Below, one piece after another: positions 9,618 through 18,608 of a stretch of 61,447 bases of DNA. Source of the stretch: Acinetobacter proteolyticus (GTDB taxonomy: Bacteria; Pseudomonadota; Gammaproteobacteria; Pseudomonadales; Moraxellaceae); the NCBI RefSeq assembly GCF_000367945.1, contig NZ_KB849177.1, positions 192,877 through 254,323 on the forward strand, in the 5' to 3' direction. A model generated the notes under the pieces. That model saw nothing but the letters and a program-made list of their open reading frames with translations, was not told the origin of the DNA and searched no databases. Positions within the stretch are counted from its first letter, which is position 1; each line of letters starts with the position of its first letter. The position numbers were made by a program, and so were the translations under genes.

Positions 9618-10112
9618 TTAGTGATCGATATTGGCTTCCAAGAACCATAAATATTGATCCAGATCTTCTAATGCAGCATGGATAATATCTTCAGAAATCG
9701 GATCTTGAATTTCATCAATGGTATCACGCAGATGGTTGGCAACCACACCATAACGATCCGCTAATTCTTTAAGATGGTCTTGTACCGCGTGAATCGCCAC
9801 AGGATAAGGCTTGAGATGTGATGTTTCTGAAACAGTCTGTGTTGTTCCTAATGCAGTACCGCCAATCTGTACCGCACGTTCTGCGACATTGTCCAAATGG
9901 GTGATCAATGAAGTACGGAAGGTATCTAACATTTCATGCACTGCAATAAAGTTGCTACCCCGCATGTTCCAATGCGCCTGCTTAGTCAATAAGGAAAGAT
10001 CAATCAGGTTGGCAAGGATTTGATTTAAAATTTTTACCGTGGATTCTTTAATTGAGTCGTCTAAATTATTACGTGTATATACTTTTAAAGCTTTCGCTGT
10101 TGAAGAATTCAT
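9618..10112 (-). CDS. dps: DNA protection during starvation protein Dps
   Basis: Dps forms a 12-subunit ferritin-like shell that oxidises and stores iron with hydrogen peroxide and binds DNA under stress. [14 protein letters not shown] and FIAVHEMLD hold the ferroxidase histidine and acidic ligands, and [19 protein letters not shown] completes the site. Later come [11 protein letters not shown] and the aromatic end [11 protein letters not shown]. The N-terminus is short with two lysines, as in DNA-binding Dps. ATG 10112 (164 residues) follows a GAGGTAAC ribosome binding site and is better than the frame start at 10127. A TATAAT hexamer lies just upstream on the minus strand at 10127-10132. 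Confidence 0.96.
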   Translation of the reverse strand: MNSSTAKALKVYTRNNLDDSIKESTVKILNQILANLIDLSLLTKQAHWNMRGSNFIAVHEMLDTFRTSLITHLDNVAERAVQIGGTALGTTQTVSETSHLKPYPVAIHAVQDHLKELADRYGVVANHLRDTIDEIQDPISEDIIHAALEDLDQYLWFLEANIDH

Positions 10113-10330
10113 AGTTACCTCATTCAATTATAATGTGATGAAACATCGTGAATAAAAACCATTCATTTCATGACTAGCTTATCGCTTGAATCGAGGCTTG
10201 AGTGTTTTCGTTTTCTAGGCTTTTGTAAGTTTGCTTATCATCAATTCTGTTTTTGATTGTATTGGTTTTGATTCAGATGGAATGATGCTTCCATCTGTTA
10301 GACTTCTTTTAGAATTGTAAAAAAAATGGC

Positions 10331-11347
10331 TTAAATCAGTCCTGCATCCTTACATTCCAGTTTGATATAGGCATAGAAAATAGGCGCAACAATCAGACCG
10401 CTGAGACCAAAAATCGACTCGAAAATGAGCATCGCCAATAACACTTCCCATGCACTGGCATTAATTTTGGTGCCAATGATTTTGGCATTGACGAAGTATT
10501 CTAGCTTATGAATGATCACCAGATAGGCCAATGCGATGGCTGCTACAGACAGGGAAATGGTCAAGCCAGCCATAATGATCAAGGTATTTGAAATCAGATT
10601 ACCAATAATCGGCAGTAGACCAAAAATAAAGGTCAGAATGGTCAGGGTTTTGGCAAAAGGTAAATGGATATTGAAGATCGGCAGAACGATAAAGACAAAG
10701 ATCATAAACAATACGGTATTGATCAGGGAAATTTTCACTTGAGCAAAGACCACATTTTTAAACGAAACGGAAAGCTTTTGAATGCGATGCAGCACAGCCG
10801 CTTTAAACGCAGGTTGTGGCGTGTGTTGTTTGAAATTCTGGATCGAAACCAAAATCCCGACAATTAGACCAATCACCATTGTCGCTAGGTTATGCAGAAT
10901 ATCGGTGCCTGTATTTTTGACGATCGAAATATTATTTTTGATAAAAGACAAAATCTGGTTTTTGATATCCGCCACGCTATGCGGCAAATATCCTGGCAGG
11001 TAATGACTCATTTCCTCTTGGAATTTAATCAGTGTTTGATCGATCTTAAAGTTAAAGGAATTCAGTCCAGTCCCTTTTAAATCATAGATCACAAAGCTAA
11101 TCAGACTGGTAATAAAAAAGCCAATCAGGAACGTGGTTAGAATACCCAGAATAATACTAATAAAGATCCGTGCGCGTTGACCGTCAATATGCTTTTCAAC
11201 AATCGAACTTAAACTGTTAATAATTTCAAAGACCAGAAAACCTGCAAAAAAACTCGGAAGTAAATGCAGGGGAATGACCATCATTAAAAACAAAGCCATT
11301 AAGATAAAACTGGCGATGATGCTTTGACGGTCACTGAGTAGATTCAT
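10331..11347 (-). CDS. AI-2E family transporter (PerM/TqsA-like)
   Basis: An inner-membrane protein of 338 residues with about seven or eight hydrophobic segments. The C-terminal pattern FGLLPIIGNLISN, LEYFVNAKIIGTKINASAWEVLLAMLIFES and GLSGLIVAPIFYAYIK is the signature of the AI-2 exporter family (PF01594). Members export small molecules or act as Na+/H+ antiporters, and the substrate cannot be read from sequence. Between the first pair of membrane segments and the rest is a soluble stretch rich in charged residues (about 90-160), as usual. It stands alone: dps lies 218 bp downstream and the DesT-like regulator 87 bp upstream, both on the same strand. Confidence 0.85.
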   Translation of the reverse strand: MNLLSDRQSIIASFILMALFLMMVIPLHLLPSFFAGFLVFEIINSLSSIVEKHIDGQRARIFISIILGILTTFLIGFFITSLISFVIYDLKGTGLNSFNFKIDQTLIKFQEEMSHYLPGYLPHSVADIKNQILSFIKNNISIVKNTGTDILHNLATMVIGLIVGILVSIQNFKQHTPQPAFKAAVLHRIQKLSVSFKNVVFAQVKISLINTVLFMIFVFIVLPIFNIHLPFAKTLTILTFIFGLLPIIGNLISNTLIIMAGLTISLSVAAIALAYLVIIHKLEYFVNAKIIGTKINASAWEVLLAMLIFESIFGLSGLIVAPIFYAYIKLECKDAGLI

Positions 11348-11433
11348 GATCTAGATGCCTAGTTTAAGTTGTTGTTATGTTAAAGAGCAAACATATGATT
11401 TTGATGACATCTATCCTATTGTGCTGCGAACAA

Positions 11434-12129
11434 TTAATCAATTTCCATTTCATTGATATGACGCGCACCTTCTAAAATCATGCGAATCATGACCATGGTC
11501 TGTTCTGCCACTTCAGTACGTTGCTCTGTAGGTAAATCCAGCACTTTTGCACCCATATTGAACACCAATTGGGTGATGGCTTTGGCAGCAAGATCAGCAT
11601 GACTGAGCTTACTGTTATTCAATCGTTCTAAACGAATCAGGTCTTCTTGCAGCTCTTGCTGAAAGAAGTTGAGTTGACGGTCAACCGCTGCTTTATACGA
11701 AGTAGAACCCGTGTAGCCTTCGCGTAATAACAAACTCAGATTGCCTTCATCGGTATTCAATTGTTGAATAAACACTTCAACCGAACTGCGGATAATGCTT
11801 TGCTGCTTTGAAGCCTGTAAACGCGCTTCACGAATAATACGGCGTAGTACCAAACCCGATTGATCAATCAAGGCAATTGCCAGTTCATCAATATCTTTGA
11901 AATGACGATAGAAACTATTTGGTGCAATACCTGCCTCACGTGCAATTTCACGTAAGCTGAGCGAGGCGATACTTTTTTGCGGACCAATCAAGTTGAGCGT
12001 AGCTTGAAACAACTCTTCTTTGGTAATGGTTGCTTTTCTACCTACTGAGCGCACAGGAGATTTCATAGGAATGACATCTTGTTCGTTTAGGTTGTCATGA
12101 CCGAGTGGTAAAAAAGAAGAATGAACCAT
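11434..12129 (-). CDS. TetR-family fatty acid desaturation repressor (DesT/FabR-like)
   Basis: The helix-turn-helix part SIASLSLREIAREAGIAPNSFYRHFKDIDELAIALID matches E. coli FabR nearly residue for residue, and LLLREGYTGSTSYKAAVDRQ is a second FabR/DesT hallmark. Such repressors sense the unsaturated-to-saturated acyl-CoA or acyl-ACP ratio. In Pseudomonas aeruginosa DesT represses desCB, a reductase/desaturase pair, and here the divergent neighbours are exactly a ferredoxin reductase and a desaturase. ATG 12129 is taken as start (231 residues). TTG 12138 and an internal ATG at 12066 are possible; none has a good ribosome binding site. It probably represses the divergent pair and perhaps itself. 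Confidence 0.88.
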   Translation of the reverse strand: MVHSSFLPLGHDNLNEQDVIPMKSPVRSVGRKATITKEELFQATLNLIGPQKSIASLSLREIAREAGIAPNSFYRHFKDIDELAIALIDQSGLVLRRIIREARLQASKQQSIIRSSVEVFIQQLNTDEGNLSLLLREGYTGSTSYKAAVDRQLNFFQQELQEDLIRLERLNNSKLSHADLAAKAITQLVFNMGAKVLDLPTEQRTEVAEQTMVMIRMILEGARHINEMEID

Positions 12130-12207
12130 TGTTTTCAATATATAAGTAAGCTACTCGGGATTATAGCGATTGTCTGTGGACTTGTGAAATGTAAATTCTT
12201 ATACGAG

Positions 12208-12239
12208 TGTATATACAAATATATATACATATGTATAAT
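12208..12239. promoter_or_regulatory. Palindromic operator over the desaturase promoter
   Basis: Two overlapping perfect inverted repeats lie between the divergent genes: arms TGTATATA and TATATACA separated by six bases (12208-12229), and the 14-bp palindrome TATACATATGTATA (12224-12237). A TATAAT hexamer at 12234-12239 overlaps the second and would place the start point about 24 bases before ATG 12270. The site is well placed for repression by the DesT-like protein. It does not closely match the published FabR or DesT operators, so the assignment is inference. Confidence 0.6.
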
Positions 12240-12269
12240 AATTGACAAACAACCAGAGTAAACCTGCTC

Positions 12270-13337
12270 ATGCAAGCAATTGAAAAGAGAAATTCTCTAT
12301 TTAATTCGTTGGCTCACAGTGTGATGAACAGCCATGACGCCAATTTTTGGTTACAGAAAATCAATCCATTGTGGTCCATTAATCAGTCTCTAGCCAAAAT
12401 CGTAAAAAAACAAATCGTGGCAAAAGACACGGTCAGTCTTATTCTGCAATGCAACCGACATGTTGCTCGTGGTGTTGCAGGACAGCATCATCCTGTCACG
12501 GTTGATATTGCGGGGCGTCACTATGAGCGTACCTATAGCTTGATGCAGGTGGATGCCGATCATCTCTGTTTAACCGTAAAAAAAGTGGATCAAGGTCTAG
12601 TCAGTTCTTGGTTGGTTGAGGGTAGCCAAACCGGGGATATCTTACGTTTGGGACAGCCTTATGGTGAGATGCAGCAGACCGTTGCAACACCACATTTAGT
12701 ATTGCTGGCAGCGGGGAGTGGTATCACCCCGATGCTGAGTTTGATTGAAGCGTTATGTCAGTCAAAACAATTGAATACGACCACGGTTCAATTGATGTAT
12801 TGGGTCAAAACCCATGCCGATGCAGCTTATGTAGAATATCTGAAAGAAGTTTCTGAAAATTTTTCAAATTTTAGTTATCAAATTTTTTATACCCACGAAC
12901 AAGATCAACGTTTGAATCAAAGTCATGTTGATCAAATTCGTGATTTAGCTGAAACCACAGTCTATGCCTGTGGACCATCGGGTTTTGCGGCTACAGCAGA
13001 AAGTCTGTTTCAAGACGCTGCTGCCTTGCAAACAGAAGCTTTTAGCTTGAGTCAATTTGATGTGGATGCGACGGATACGGGTTTTGTGAATGTCACGTTG
13101 ACGCAATCGAATAAGACCATCGCCATTCCTAAAGGCCAGTCGATTCTGTCTAGCTTAGAACATCAAGGCATCAAACCAAATCATGGTTGCCGTATGGGGA
13201 TTTGTAATAAATGTGCCTGTAATAAAGCACAAGGCGCAACCAAGAATTTGTTGAATGGCGCTGCCAATAATGAACCAACACAGCTATTAAAAATTTGTGT
13301 CAATTCAGCCCAGTCTGATCTTGTGATTGATCTATAA
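12270..13337 (+). CDS. Ferredoxin reductase with C-terminal 2Fe-2S domain (DesC-like)
   Basis: A 355-residue electron transfer protein with three parts: an FAD domain (GVAGQHHPVTVDIAGRHYERTYS), an NAD(P) domain (VLLAAGSGITPMLSLIEAL and VYACGPSGF), and a plant-type 2Fe-2S ferredoxin domain with HGCRMGICNKCACNKA and a last cysteine in LKICVNSA. It should pass electrons from NAD(P)H to the adjacent desaturase, as DesC does for DesB in Pseudomonas. The desaturase starts 15 bp after the stop, so the two form an operon. The palindromes at 12208-12239 suggest control by the divergent TetR-family repressor. Confidence 0.92.
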   Translation: MQAIEKRNSLFNSLAHSVMNSHDANFWLQKINPLWSINQSLAKIVKKQIVAKDTVSLILQCNRHVARGVAGQHHPVTVDIAGRHYERTYSLMQVDADHLCLTVKKVDQGLVSSWLVEGSQTGDILRLGQPYGEMQQTVATPHLVLLAAGSGITPMLSLIEALCQSKQLNTTTVQLMYWVKTHADAAYVEYLKEVSENFSNFSYQIFYTHEQDQRLNQSHVDQIRDLAETTVYACGPSGFAATAESLFQDAAALQTEAFSLSQFDVDATDTGFVNVTLTQSNKTIAIPKGQSILSSLEHQGIKPNHGCRMGICNKCACNKAQGATKNLLNGAANNEPTQLLKICVNSAQSDLVIDL

Positions 13338-13351
13338 GAGAGTAATTGATT

Positions 13352-14446
13352 ATGAACATGCCTGTTAAGATGGAATTTTTTAAAAATCCCAAAAATCGTG
13401 ATTTAACTGCTGCAGAATTAGATGCTTTTGCTCGTGAACTCGATCAAATCAAACAAGACGTATTAGATGATTTAGGCGAGAAAGATGCCAAATATATCCG
13501 CCGTGTCTATTCCACCATTCGATATAGCAGTCTGGCTGGACGTGCATGTTTATTTCTAGGTTGGTTTCCTCCAGCATGGTTACTTGGAACAGGCTTACTC
13601 GGTTTCGCCAAAATCATGGAAAATATGGAGTTGGGCCATAATGTCATGCACGGTCAGTATGATTGGATGAATGATCCGAAGTTTAATGGTCAAACTTATG
13701 AATGGGATACGGTGGGAACTTCAGATAACTGGCGTCAAACCCATAACTATAAGCATCATACTTATACCAATGTAAAAGGTATGGATGATGATGTTGGTTA
13801 TGGCGTATTCCGTTTGTTCCCTGAACAGCGCTGGTCGAAATTCACCTTAATTCAGCCGATCTATATTGTGCCATTTAGCTTGTTGTTCCAATGGGGGGTT
13901 GCAGTTCAAAATCTTGAATTGGGTAAGGTGCTCTATAAGCGTAAAACCATGGCACAATTCAAACGCGAATGGCAGCCTGCGCAAAAGAAAATCCTCAAGC
14001 AAATGTTTAAGGACTATGTGTTCTTTCCATTGATTGCGGGACCTGCAGCGATTCCAGTATTCACTGGTAATTTGGTGGCGAATGGGATTCGCAATGTCTG
14101 GACATTCAGCATTATTTTCTGTGGTCACTTTACCAAAGATGTTGAAGTATTCCCGAAAGCCGTATTGCAAGACGAAAGCCGTGGTCATTGGTATATGCGT
14201 CAGATCCGTGGTTCATCCAACCTTACTGGATCAGAAGCCTTTCATATCTTAACGGGACATTTGAGCCATCAAATTGAGCATCATTTATTCCCTGATATTC
14301 CTGCACGTCGCTATCGTCAAGTTGCACCGAAAGTACAGGCGGTGTGTGAGAAATATGGCCTGCATTATAACAATGCCAGCTTCGTGAAGCAGTTTGGTGA
14401 AGTGGTCGGACGTATTTTTAAATACGCATTGCCGTTTAAAAAATAA
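13352..14446 (+). CDS. Membrane fatty acid desaturase (DesB-like)
   Basis: A di-iron integral membrane desaturase of about 364 residues that likely inserts a double bond into acyl chains. The three histidine boxes are present: HNVMH, HNYKHHTYTN and QIEHHLFPD. Hydrophobic segments lie near residues 60-90 and around 185 and 240. ATG 13352 is chosen over TTG 13346 because an AAGAGAG ribosome binding site lies about eight bases before it. The gene is translated directly after its reductase partner. By analogy with P. aeruginosa DesB it may be an acyl-CoA delta-9 desaturase, but regiospecificity cannot be read from sequence. Confidence 0.92.
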   Translation: MNMPVKMEFFKNPKNRDLTAAELDAFARELDQIKQDVLDDLGEKDAKYIRRVYSTIRYSSLAGRACLFLGWFPPAWLLGTGLLGFAKIMENMELGHNVMHGQYDWMNDPKFNGQTYEWDTVGTSDNWRQTHNYKHHTYTNVKGMDDDVGYGVFRLFPEQRWSKFTLIQPIYIVPFSLLFQWGVAVQNLELGKVLYKRKTMAQFKREWQPAQKKILKQMFKDYVFFPLIAGPAAIPVFTGNLVANGIRNVWTFSIIFCGHFTKDVEVFPKAVLQDESRGHWYMRQIRGSSNLTGSEAFHILTGHLSHQIEHHLFPDIPARRYRQVAPKVQAVCEKYGLHYNNASFVKQFGEVVGRIFKYALPFKK

Positions 14447-14459
14447 GTGAGAACACCTA

Positions 14460-14494
14460 GAAAAGCCCTGAATGCATTCGCTTCAGGGCTTTTC
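14460..14494. terminator. Bidirectional terminator
   Basis: Long perfect stem with arms GAAAAGCCCTGAA and TTCAGGGCTTTTC around nine bases, between two convergent genes. T-rich on either side when read on each strand. Confidence 0.9.
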
Positions 14495-14498
14495 TATT

Positions 14499-14966
14499 TT
14501 ATTTCTTCTTTTTTGAAATCCACATGGTGATGGTGGCATGGAAAACTTTTTCATTGTGCTGATCGAGTACATCAACATTCACCAGATATTCACCAGCTTT
14601 GTCCCAATCGTAATGCTCATCAACAGGGGTGGCGATCGCAATCAAATCAGTTTCAGCCTTCTTTAAATATTCAACCGTCATACCTTTGGGAATCCAGCGA
14701 TGGGTCGTGGGTACCGTCACTTCAGTCATGGTCCCGCCAGCAAGTTCTGCCATATTGCACATTGCGATTGCATGTACCGTGCCAATATGATTCAGCACGC
14801 TTCGTTTTTTCTTGATACTGATTTTGCAGGCATTGGGTTTAAGCTCTTCAAACAGTGGGGAAATACTGCTGAAATACGGTGCTTTAACACATAGCATTCG
14901 GGTGAATGTCCATTTACCTGCAGGTAAGGCCGATACTTTATTCCATAAATCTAAGGTGTTTGCCAT
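14499..14966 (-). CDS. Hotdog-fold protein (DUF4442, thioesterase-like)
   Basis: A 155-residue single hotdog-domain protein. The pattern NHIGTVHAIAMCNMAELAGG is the family helix with its acidic residue, and MTVEYLKKAETDLIAIA is the following strand pair. Family members resemble acyl-CoA thioesterases of the PaaI group, but DUF4442 proteins are mostly uncharacterised. ATG 14966 follows an AGGA ribosome binding site eight bases upstream. It is divergent from a TetR regulator with tandem operators in between, so it is probably repressed by that regulator. No signal peptide. Confidence 0.82.
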   Translation of the reverse strand: MANTLDLWNKVSALPAGKWTFTRMLCVKAPYFSSISPLFEELKPNACKISIKKKRSVLNHIGTVHAIAMCNMAELAGGTMTEVTVPTTHRWIPKGMTVEYLKKAETDLIAIATPVDEHYDWDKAGEYLVNVDVLDQHNEKVFHATITMWISKKKK

Positions 14967-14981
14967 TTTAAATGTCCTGAT

Positions 14982-15018
14982 ACAGAATTAAATTCTTAAA
15001 CAGAATATAATTCTGTTT
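14982..15018. promoter_or_regulatory. Tandem TetR-type operators in the divergent promoter
   Basis: A perfect 9-bp inverted repeat with arms AAACAGAAT and ATTCTGTTT around ATA lies at 14998-15018. A shorter second copy, with arms AGAAT and ATTCT around TAA, lies directly beside it at 14984-14996. The stronger copy contains a TATAAT hexamer (15006-15011) for the rightward gene. On the minus strand TATATT at 15004-15009 could serve the leftward gene. Bound repressor would therefore block both promoters. Confidence 0.7.
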
Positions 15019-15076
15019 ACAAGCTGTGGTCAAGTCATACACAATAGTTCCGATTATTGGTCATTTTGATGAAAGC

Positions 15077-15709
15077 ATGCAGGCAGCTCAGCAATTATTA
15101 GAACGTTTATATCCACAACGTAGATCCTTATTAAAACGACAGATTTTATTGGATGCCTTGTCCTGTTTTCTTGAATATGGTCTGGAAACGACTAGTATCG
15201 ACATGATCCGAGCGAAGTCAGAGAGCAGTGTCGGTGCGATTTATCATCATTTTAAAAACAAAGAAGGCGTGATTGCAGCACTGGTGTTTGCCGCATTGGA
15301 TGATCAGGCGCAGCTACGTGATCAGTATTTACAACAAGCAAAAACGCTCAAAGAATTGCTCTATGCGCTGATTTATAGTTATACCGACTGGGTTTCTGAT
15401 CAGCCCAAGTTTGCGCGATTTCTTTTGCTCGCCCATCTGAGTGTGCGACAGGGTGAATATCGACAAGCCCTAAATGACAAAAATAAACTCAGAAATCAAA
15501 ACATCATCGCGCATATTTCAAATTTTGCCGATGCCAGTTTATTAAAATCAGTGCCAGCAGAACTGATGATGTCATTGGTGATTGGTGCCAGTGAAAGTTA
15601 TTGCCGCGCTTGGTTATCTGAAAAAGTAGTGACCAATCCCAGTGTATATCGAGAAACTTTGGCACAAGCGGCTTGGGATTCATTACAACATTTAAGCAAA
15701 CATCCATAA
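15077..15709 (+). CDS. TetR/AcrR family transcriptional regulator
   Basis: A TetR-type regulator: the N-terminal DNA-binding part LLDALSCFLEYGLETTSIDMIRAKSESSVGAIYHHFKNKEGVIAAL is clear, followed by a ligand-binding half of about 130 residues with no recognisable ligand signature. ATG 15077 gives 210 residues. The upstream in-frame GTG 15026 would give 227 but would leave almost no leader after the TATAAT in the operator. The regulator is divergent from the hotdog protein and is followed by the GFA-family gene 26 bp downstream, so it likely controls both. The inducer is unknown. Confidence 0.85.
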   Translation: MQAAQQLLERLYPQRRSLLKRQILLDALSCFLEYGLETTSIDMIRAKSESSVGAIYHHFKNKEGVIAALVFAALDDQAQLRDQYLQQAKTLKELLYALIYSYTDWVSDQPKFARFLLLAHLSVRQGEYRQALNDKNKLRNQNIIAHISNFADASLLKSVPAELMMSLVIGASESYCRAWLSEKVVTNPSVYRETLAQAAWDSLQHLSKHP

Positions 15710-15735
15710 CGCGAAAATGATCAGGATAATAATAG

Positions 15736-16197
15736 ATGAAACCTAGCAGTGAGAATCAAAAATATACAGGGGTGTGTTTATGCGGGGCAGTGGTTTTTCA
15801 GCTAAATCTGAAAAAAATTAAAATGATGTATCGTTGTTATTGCAGCTTATGCCGTAAGCAGAGTGGGGCTGCTTCGAATGCTTCAACTTTTGTGCGGACA
15901 GAATCATTTCAGTGGCAGCAAGGCGAGTCGTTGATTCAAACTTATATCAAAGATACCGGCTTTAATAGTAGCTTCTGTAAACAATGTGGTTCGCCTGTAC
16001 CGAATGCTTTAGGTATCAATCCAAAGGTGATGTGGATTCCTTTAGGATTGATTCAGGAAGATTTTAGCCCAGAGCTTGAATTAAATTTTTGTGTGAACGC
16101 TAAAGTGAGTTGGGCCGAAACTCATCAAAAACTTACTGAATTTGATGAGTTACCGAATATGATTGAATTGAAAAATTATTTTGAAATCAATCAATAA
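15736..16197 (+). CDS. GFA-family zinc protein
   Basis: A 153-residue protein of the glutathione-dependent formaldehyde-activating (Gfa/CENP-V, PF04828) family. The zinc ligands are visible as CLCGAVVFQL, YRCYCSLCRKQSG and FCKQCGSPV. The family name comes from one bacterial enzyme, and most relatives have no known reaction, so a formaldehyde role should not be assumed. There is an AGGA ribosome binding site ahead of ATG 15736. It lies 26 bp after the TetR gene and probably shares its transcript. A terminator follows at once. Confidence 0.88.
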   Translation: MKPSSENQKYTGVCLCGAVVFQLNLKKIKMMYRCYCSLCRKQSGAASNASTFVRTESFQWQQGESLIQTYIKDTGFNSSFCKQCGSPVPNALGINPKVMWIPLGLIQEDFSPELELNFCVNAKVSWAETHQKLTEFDELPNMIELKNYFEINQ

Positions 16198-16223
16198 AAA
16201 GCCGAATGTGGACATTCGGCTTT
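16198..16223. terminator. Bidirectional terminator
   Basis: Stem with arms AAAGCCGAATGT and ACATTCGGCTTT around GG, between the convergent GFA gene and TonB receptor gene. Confidence 0.85.
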
Positions 16224-16228
16224 AGGGC

Positions 16229-18385
16229 TTAGAAATCAAACGAGGTCTGTAAATAGTAGGTGCGAGAAGGGCCAGCGTAGATGCCACCAACCTGATCTGC
16301 GGAACGGGTGTAATAGTCATGATTGAATAGGTTTTTGACACCTAAGCCAACTTTTAAGCCTGATAAGGACGTATCGGCAAAATCATAAGCGGCACGAACA
16401 CCCACAATACCGTAGCCCGGAATATTACCATAACGACCCGTACCATCATTATTTCCAGCAGCAGTTTGACGCGACTGTGCATAGACATTGGTGTTAAAGG
16501 TCCATTGATCACGTTTGTAATCAACCCCAGCATTTCCGATCCAGTTTGAATAGAAATCCAGTTCATTGCCTGAGTCTTGACCTGCCGACGCGGTTGCTTT
16601 GGTATAGGTGGTATTGGCATACATCGAGACATTGGCTAGGTCATCATTGATTGCACCTAGATTATATTTAAAGCCGAGCTCAGCGCCTTTATGCTTGGTC
16701 GCTCCCAGATTAGAATAGGTTTGTGTGGCATCATCACGCTTGAGCTGATCGGCGAAATCAATGTAGAACAGGGTAAATTCAAGCGATAAATAATCGTCCA
16801 GATAATGGGTGCCGATTTCATAATTATCTGCTTTTTCAGGATTTAAACCATCCATAGTCAAATAAGCACCTCTGGCATTGGTATTGGCCATTTGACTATA
16901 TTGCAGTGGTGCGAATGATTTACCGTAGTTGGCAAAGATATTCCATTGATCATTGGCTTTGTACATCACTGCAAAGCTTGGCAGTACAGCGTCATAGGAC
17001 TTGCTGGCATTCACGCCATTCAAAACCGAATAATCACGGTTTAGCTTATACATATTTTCATTGGTTTTAATTCGCTCGAAACGAAGCCCTGGGGTGATGG
17101 ACCATGCGCCTAAATCAGTACGGTTATCGACATAGACGGCATGCGCTTCGGTGTCGCCATCCGCTTTAGTCCAACCATAAAAATTACTTGGGCCTGTGTC
17201 ACGGTTATAATTGGCGCGATCAACGGATTCACTGCTCGTTTCCTTTAAATAGCGATAACCGACAGACACTTCATTCAGCGTATCGCCGAGCTGAAACGCA
17301 TGTGAGTAACGTGGTTCAATTGCTGTGACTTTATAATCACGTGGGGCAATCTGATAAAGACTGGAACCGCTGCGCTCTACACCTGCATCACGATAACTAT
17401 CGAGGTGGTAAGCGAGCACTTCAAAGGCATTATTGTCTTTTTTATAATTATATTTCAGTGAGATATCATTACGGTTGCCTTCCATATAGTCATGGTTGCG
17501 TAAAGACTGATATGGGTTTTGCGCATACTGTGCAGGCGTTAAACCGCCAGGCATATCCACCTTGGCTTCATAACGATGTAGATTCGCTTCAATGCTTGAA
17601 TAATCATCTAAGGCATAGCGGGCTTTTAAACGTAGATCATTGATATTGGCATAGTCGTTTTGATCACGATAACCATCACCATTCACCCCTGAATAGAGTA
17701 AAGCGAGACCGAGTCCGTTGTCTAAAGTGGTTCCAAAAAACAGGTTTGGATTGACTTTTAAATTGCCATTTTCAGCCACTTCCGTGGTCATGCCGACACT
17801 GGCTGCAAAACTCTCTGGAATGCTGCGCGTATTAAAATTGATAATGCCACCGACGTTTTGTGGCCCAAAGCGGACGGAGCCAGCACCACGAACCACATCA
17901 ATCGATTCCATATTGCCCAAGGTGGTTGGGGCCAAGGAAAGTTGGGGCTGTCCATAGGGTGCTACTGCTAAAGGGACACCATCGATCATCAACTGCGAAC
18001 GGGGTGAAAATCTTGAGGTGAGGCCACGAACACCGATACTTAAAGATGCATCACTGCCAGAGGTGCCTGAGTTTTCAGAGGCTTGTACACCGGGAACAGT
18101 ACGCAACGCTTCTTTCACTGAGGTGGTGCCGCGTACTTCTAAACTTTGTTGATCAACCACAGTACGAGCACCAGGATGGTTGAGCACTTTTTTGGCATTG
18201 GCTTGTTCTAACCAGTTGCCCTCAGCTTGGATAGAAATGGTTTCCAGTGTTTGTGTGCTATTACTTTGGCTGTCATCTGCAAATGTTGTCGTCGCAACGC
18301 AGCTGATCAGTGCTGTGATGGCACAGCTTAGGGCAGAGGGCTTAAATTTGGAGAAATCAAGAGGAGCAGAAATCGAGCATGTCAT
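16229..18385 (-). CDS. FecA-like TonB-dependent receptor 1
   Basis: A 718-residue outer membrane receptor, likely for ferric citrate or a similar ferric chelate. It has a signal peptide ending near TTTFADD, a TonB-box-like segment LETISIQ, and a plug with HPGARTVVDQQSL, VPGVQASENSGTSGSD, DGVPLAVAPYGQPQLSLAP and VVRGAGSVRFGPQNVGGIINF. A 22-strand barrel follows and ends in SFDF with a terminal phenylalanine. The plug motifs closely follow E. coli FecA. Unlike FecA there is no N-terminal signalling (STN) domain and no fecI/fecR nearby, so it is probably a pure transporter. A Fur-box-like site lies 56 bp upstream. It is a paralog of the next receptor. Confidence 0.92.
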   Translation of the reverse strand: MTCSISAPLDFSKFKPSALSCAITALISCVATTTFADDSQSNSTQTLETISIQAEGNWLEQANAKKVLNHPGARTVVDQQSLEVRGTTSVKEALRTVPGVQASENSGTSGSDASLSIGVRGLTSRFSPRSQLMIDGVPLAVAPYGQPQLSLAPTTLGNMESIDVVRGAGSVRFGPQNVGGIINFNTRSIPESFAASVGMTTEVAENGNLKVNPNLFFGTTLDNGLGLALLYSGVNGDGYRDQNDYANINDLRLKARYALDDYSSIEANLHRYEAKVDMPGGLTPAQYAQNPYQSLRNHDYMEGNRNDISLKYNYKKDNNAFEVLAYHLDSYRDAGVERSGSSLYQIAPRDYKVTAIEPRYSHAFQLGDTLNEVSVGYRYLKETSSESVDRANYNRDTGPSNFYGWTKADGDTEAHAVYVDNRTDLGAWSITPGLRFERIKTNENMYKLNRDYSVLNGVNASKSYDAVLPSFAVMYKANDQWNIFANYGKSFAPLQYSQMANTNARGAYLTMDGLNPEKADNYEIGTHYLDDYLSLEFTLFYIDFADQLKRDDATQTYSNLGATKHKGAELGFKYNLGAINDDLANVSMYANTTYTKATASAGQDSGNELDFYSNWIGNAGVDYKRDQWTFNTNVYAQSRQTAAGNNDGTGRYGNIPGYGIVGVRAAYDFADTSLSGLKVGLGVKNLFNHDYYTRSADQVGGIYAGPSRTYYLQTSFDF

Positions 18386-18440
18386 AAGTGGATTGCCGAA
18401 CGGAATGAGGTAGAGGATTTATTTTGCGCTGCCATTCTAA

Positions 18441-18461
18441 TTGATTATAATTCTCATTTAT
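18441..18461 (-). promoter_or_regulatory. Fur-box-like site upstream of receptor 1
   Basis: Read on the minus strand the site contains AAATGAGAATTATAATCA, a close match to the usual Fur core (AATGATAATCATT-like), 56 bp before the start codon. Iron-dependent repression is the expected result. Confidence 0.7.
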
Positions 18462-18608
18462 AGTTATTGTTTAGATAAACTAATTAAAGTTTCACATAAT
18501 ATATATAATTTTTTTTGTTAAGAGGTGGAATGTTGCGGGGTACACTGAATCGAGGTTTTGATTTCATTTAGATTGTGGCTTATCGGTGATATTCGTTGTG
18601 AAAGAGAT

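Noticed and set aside
15736..16197. Naming the GFA-family gene as a formaldehyde detoxification enzyme
   Set aside because: Only the zinc ligands support the family; most relatives have no known activity and no formaldehyde dehydrogenase is nearby.
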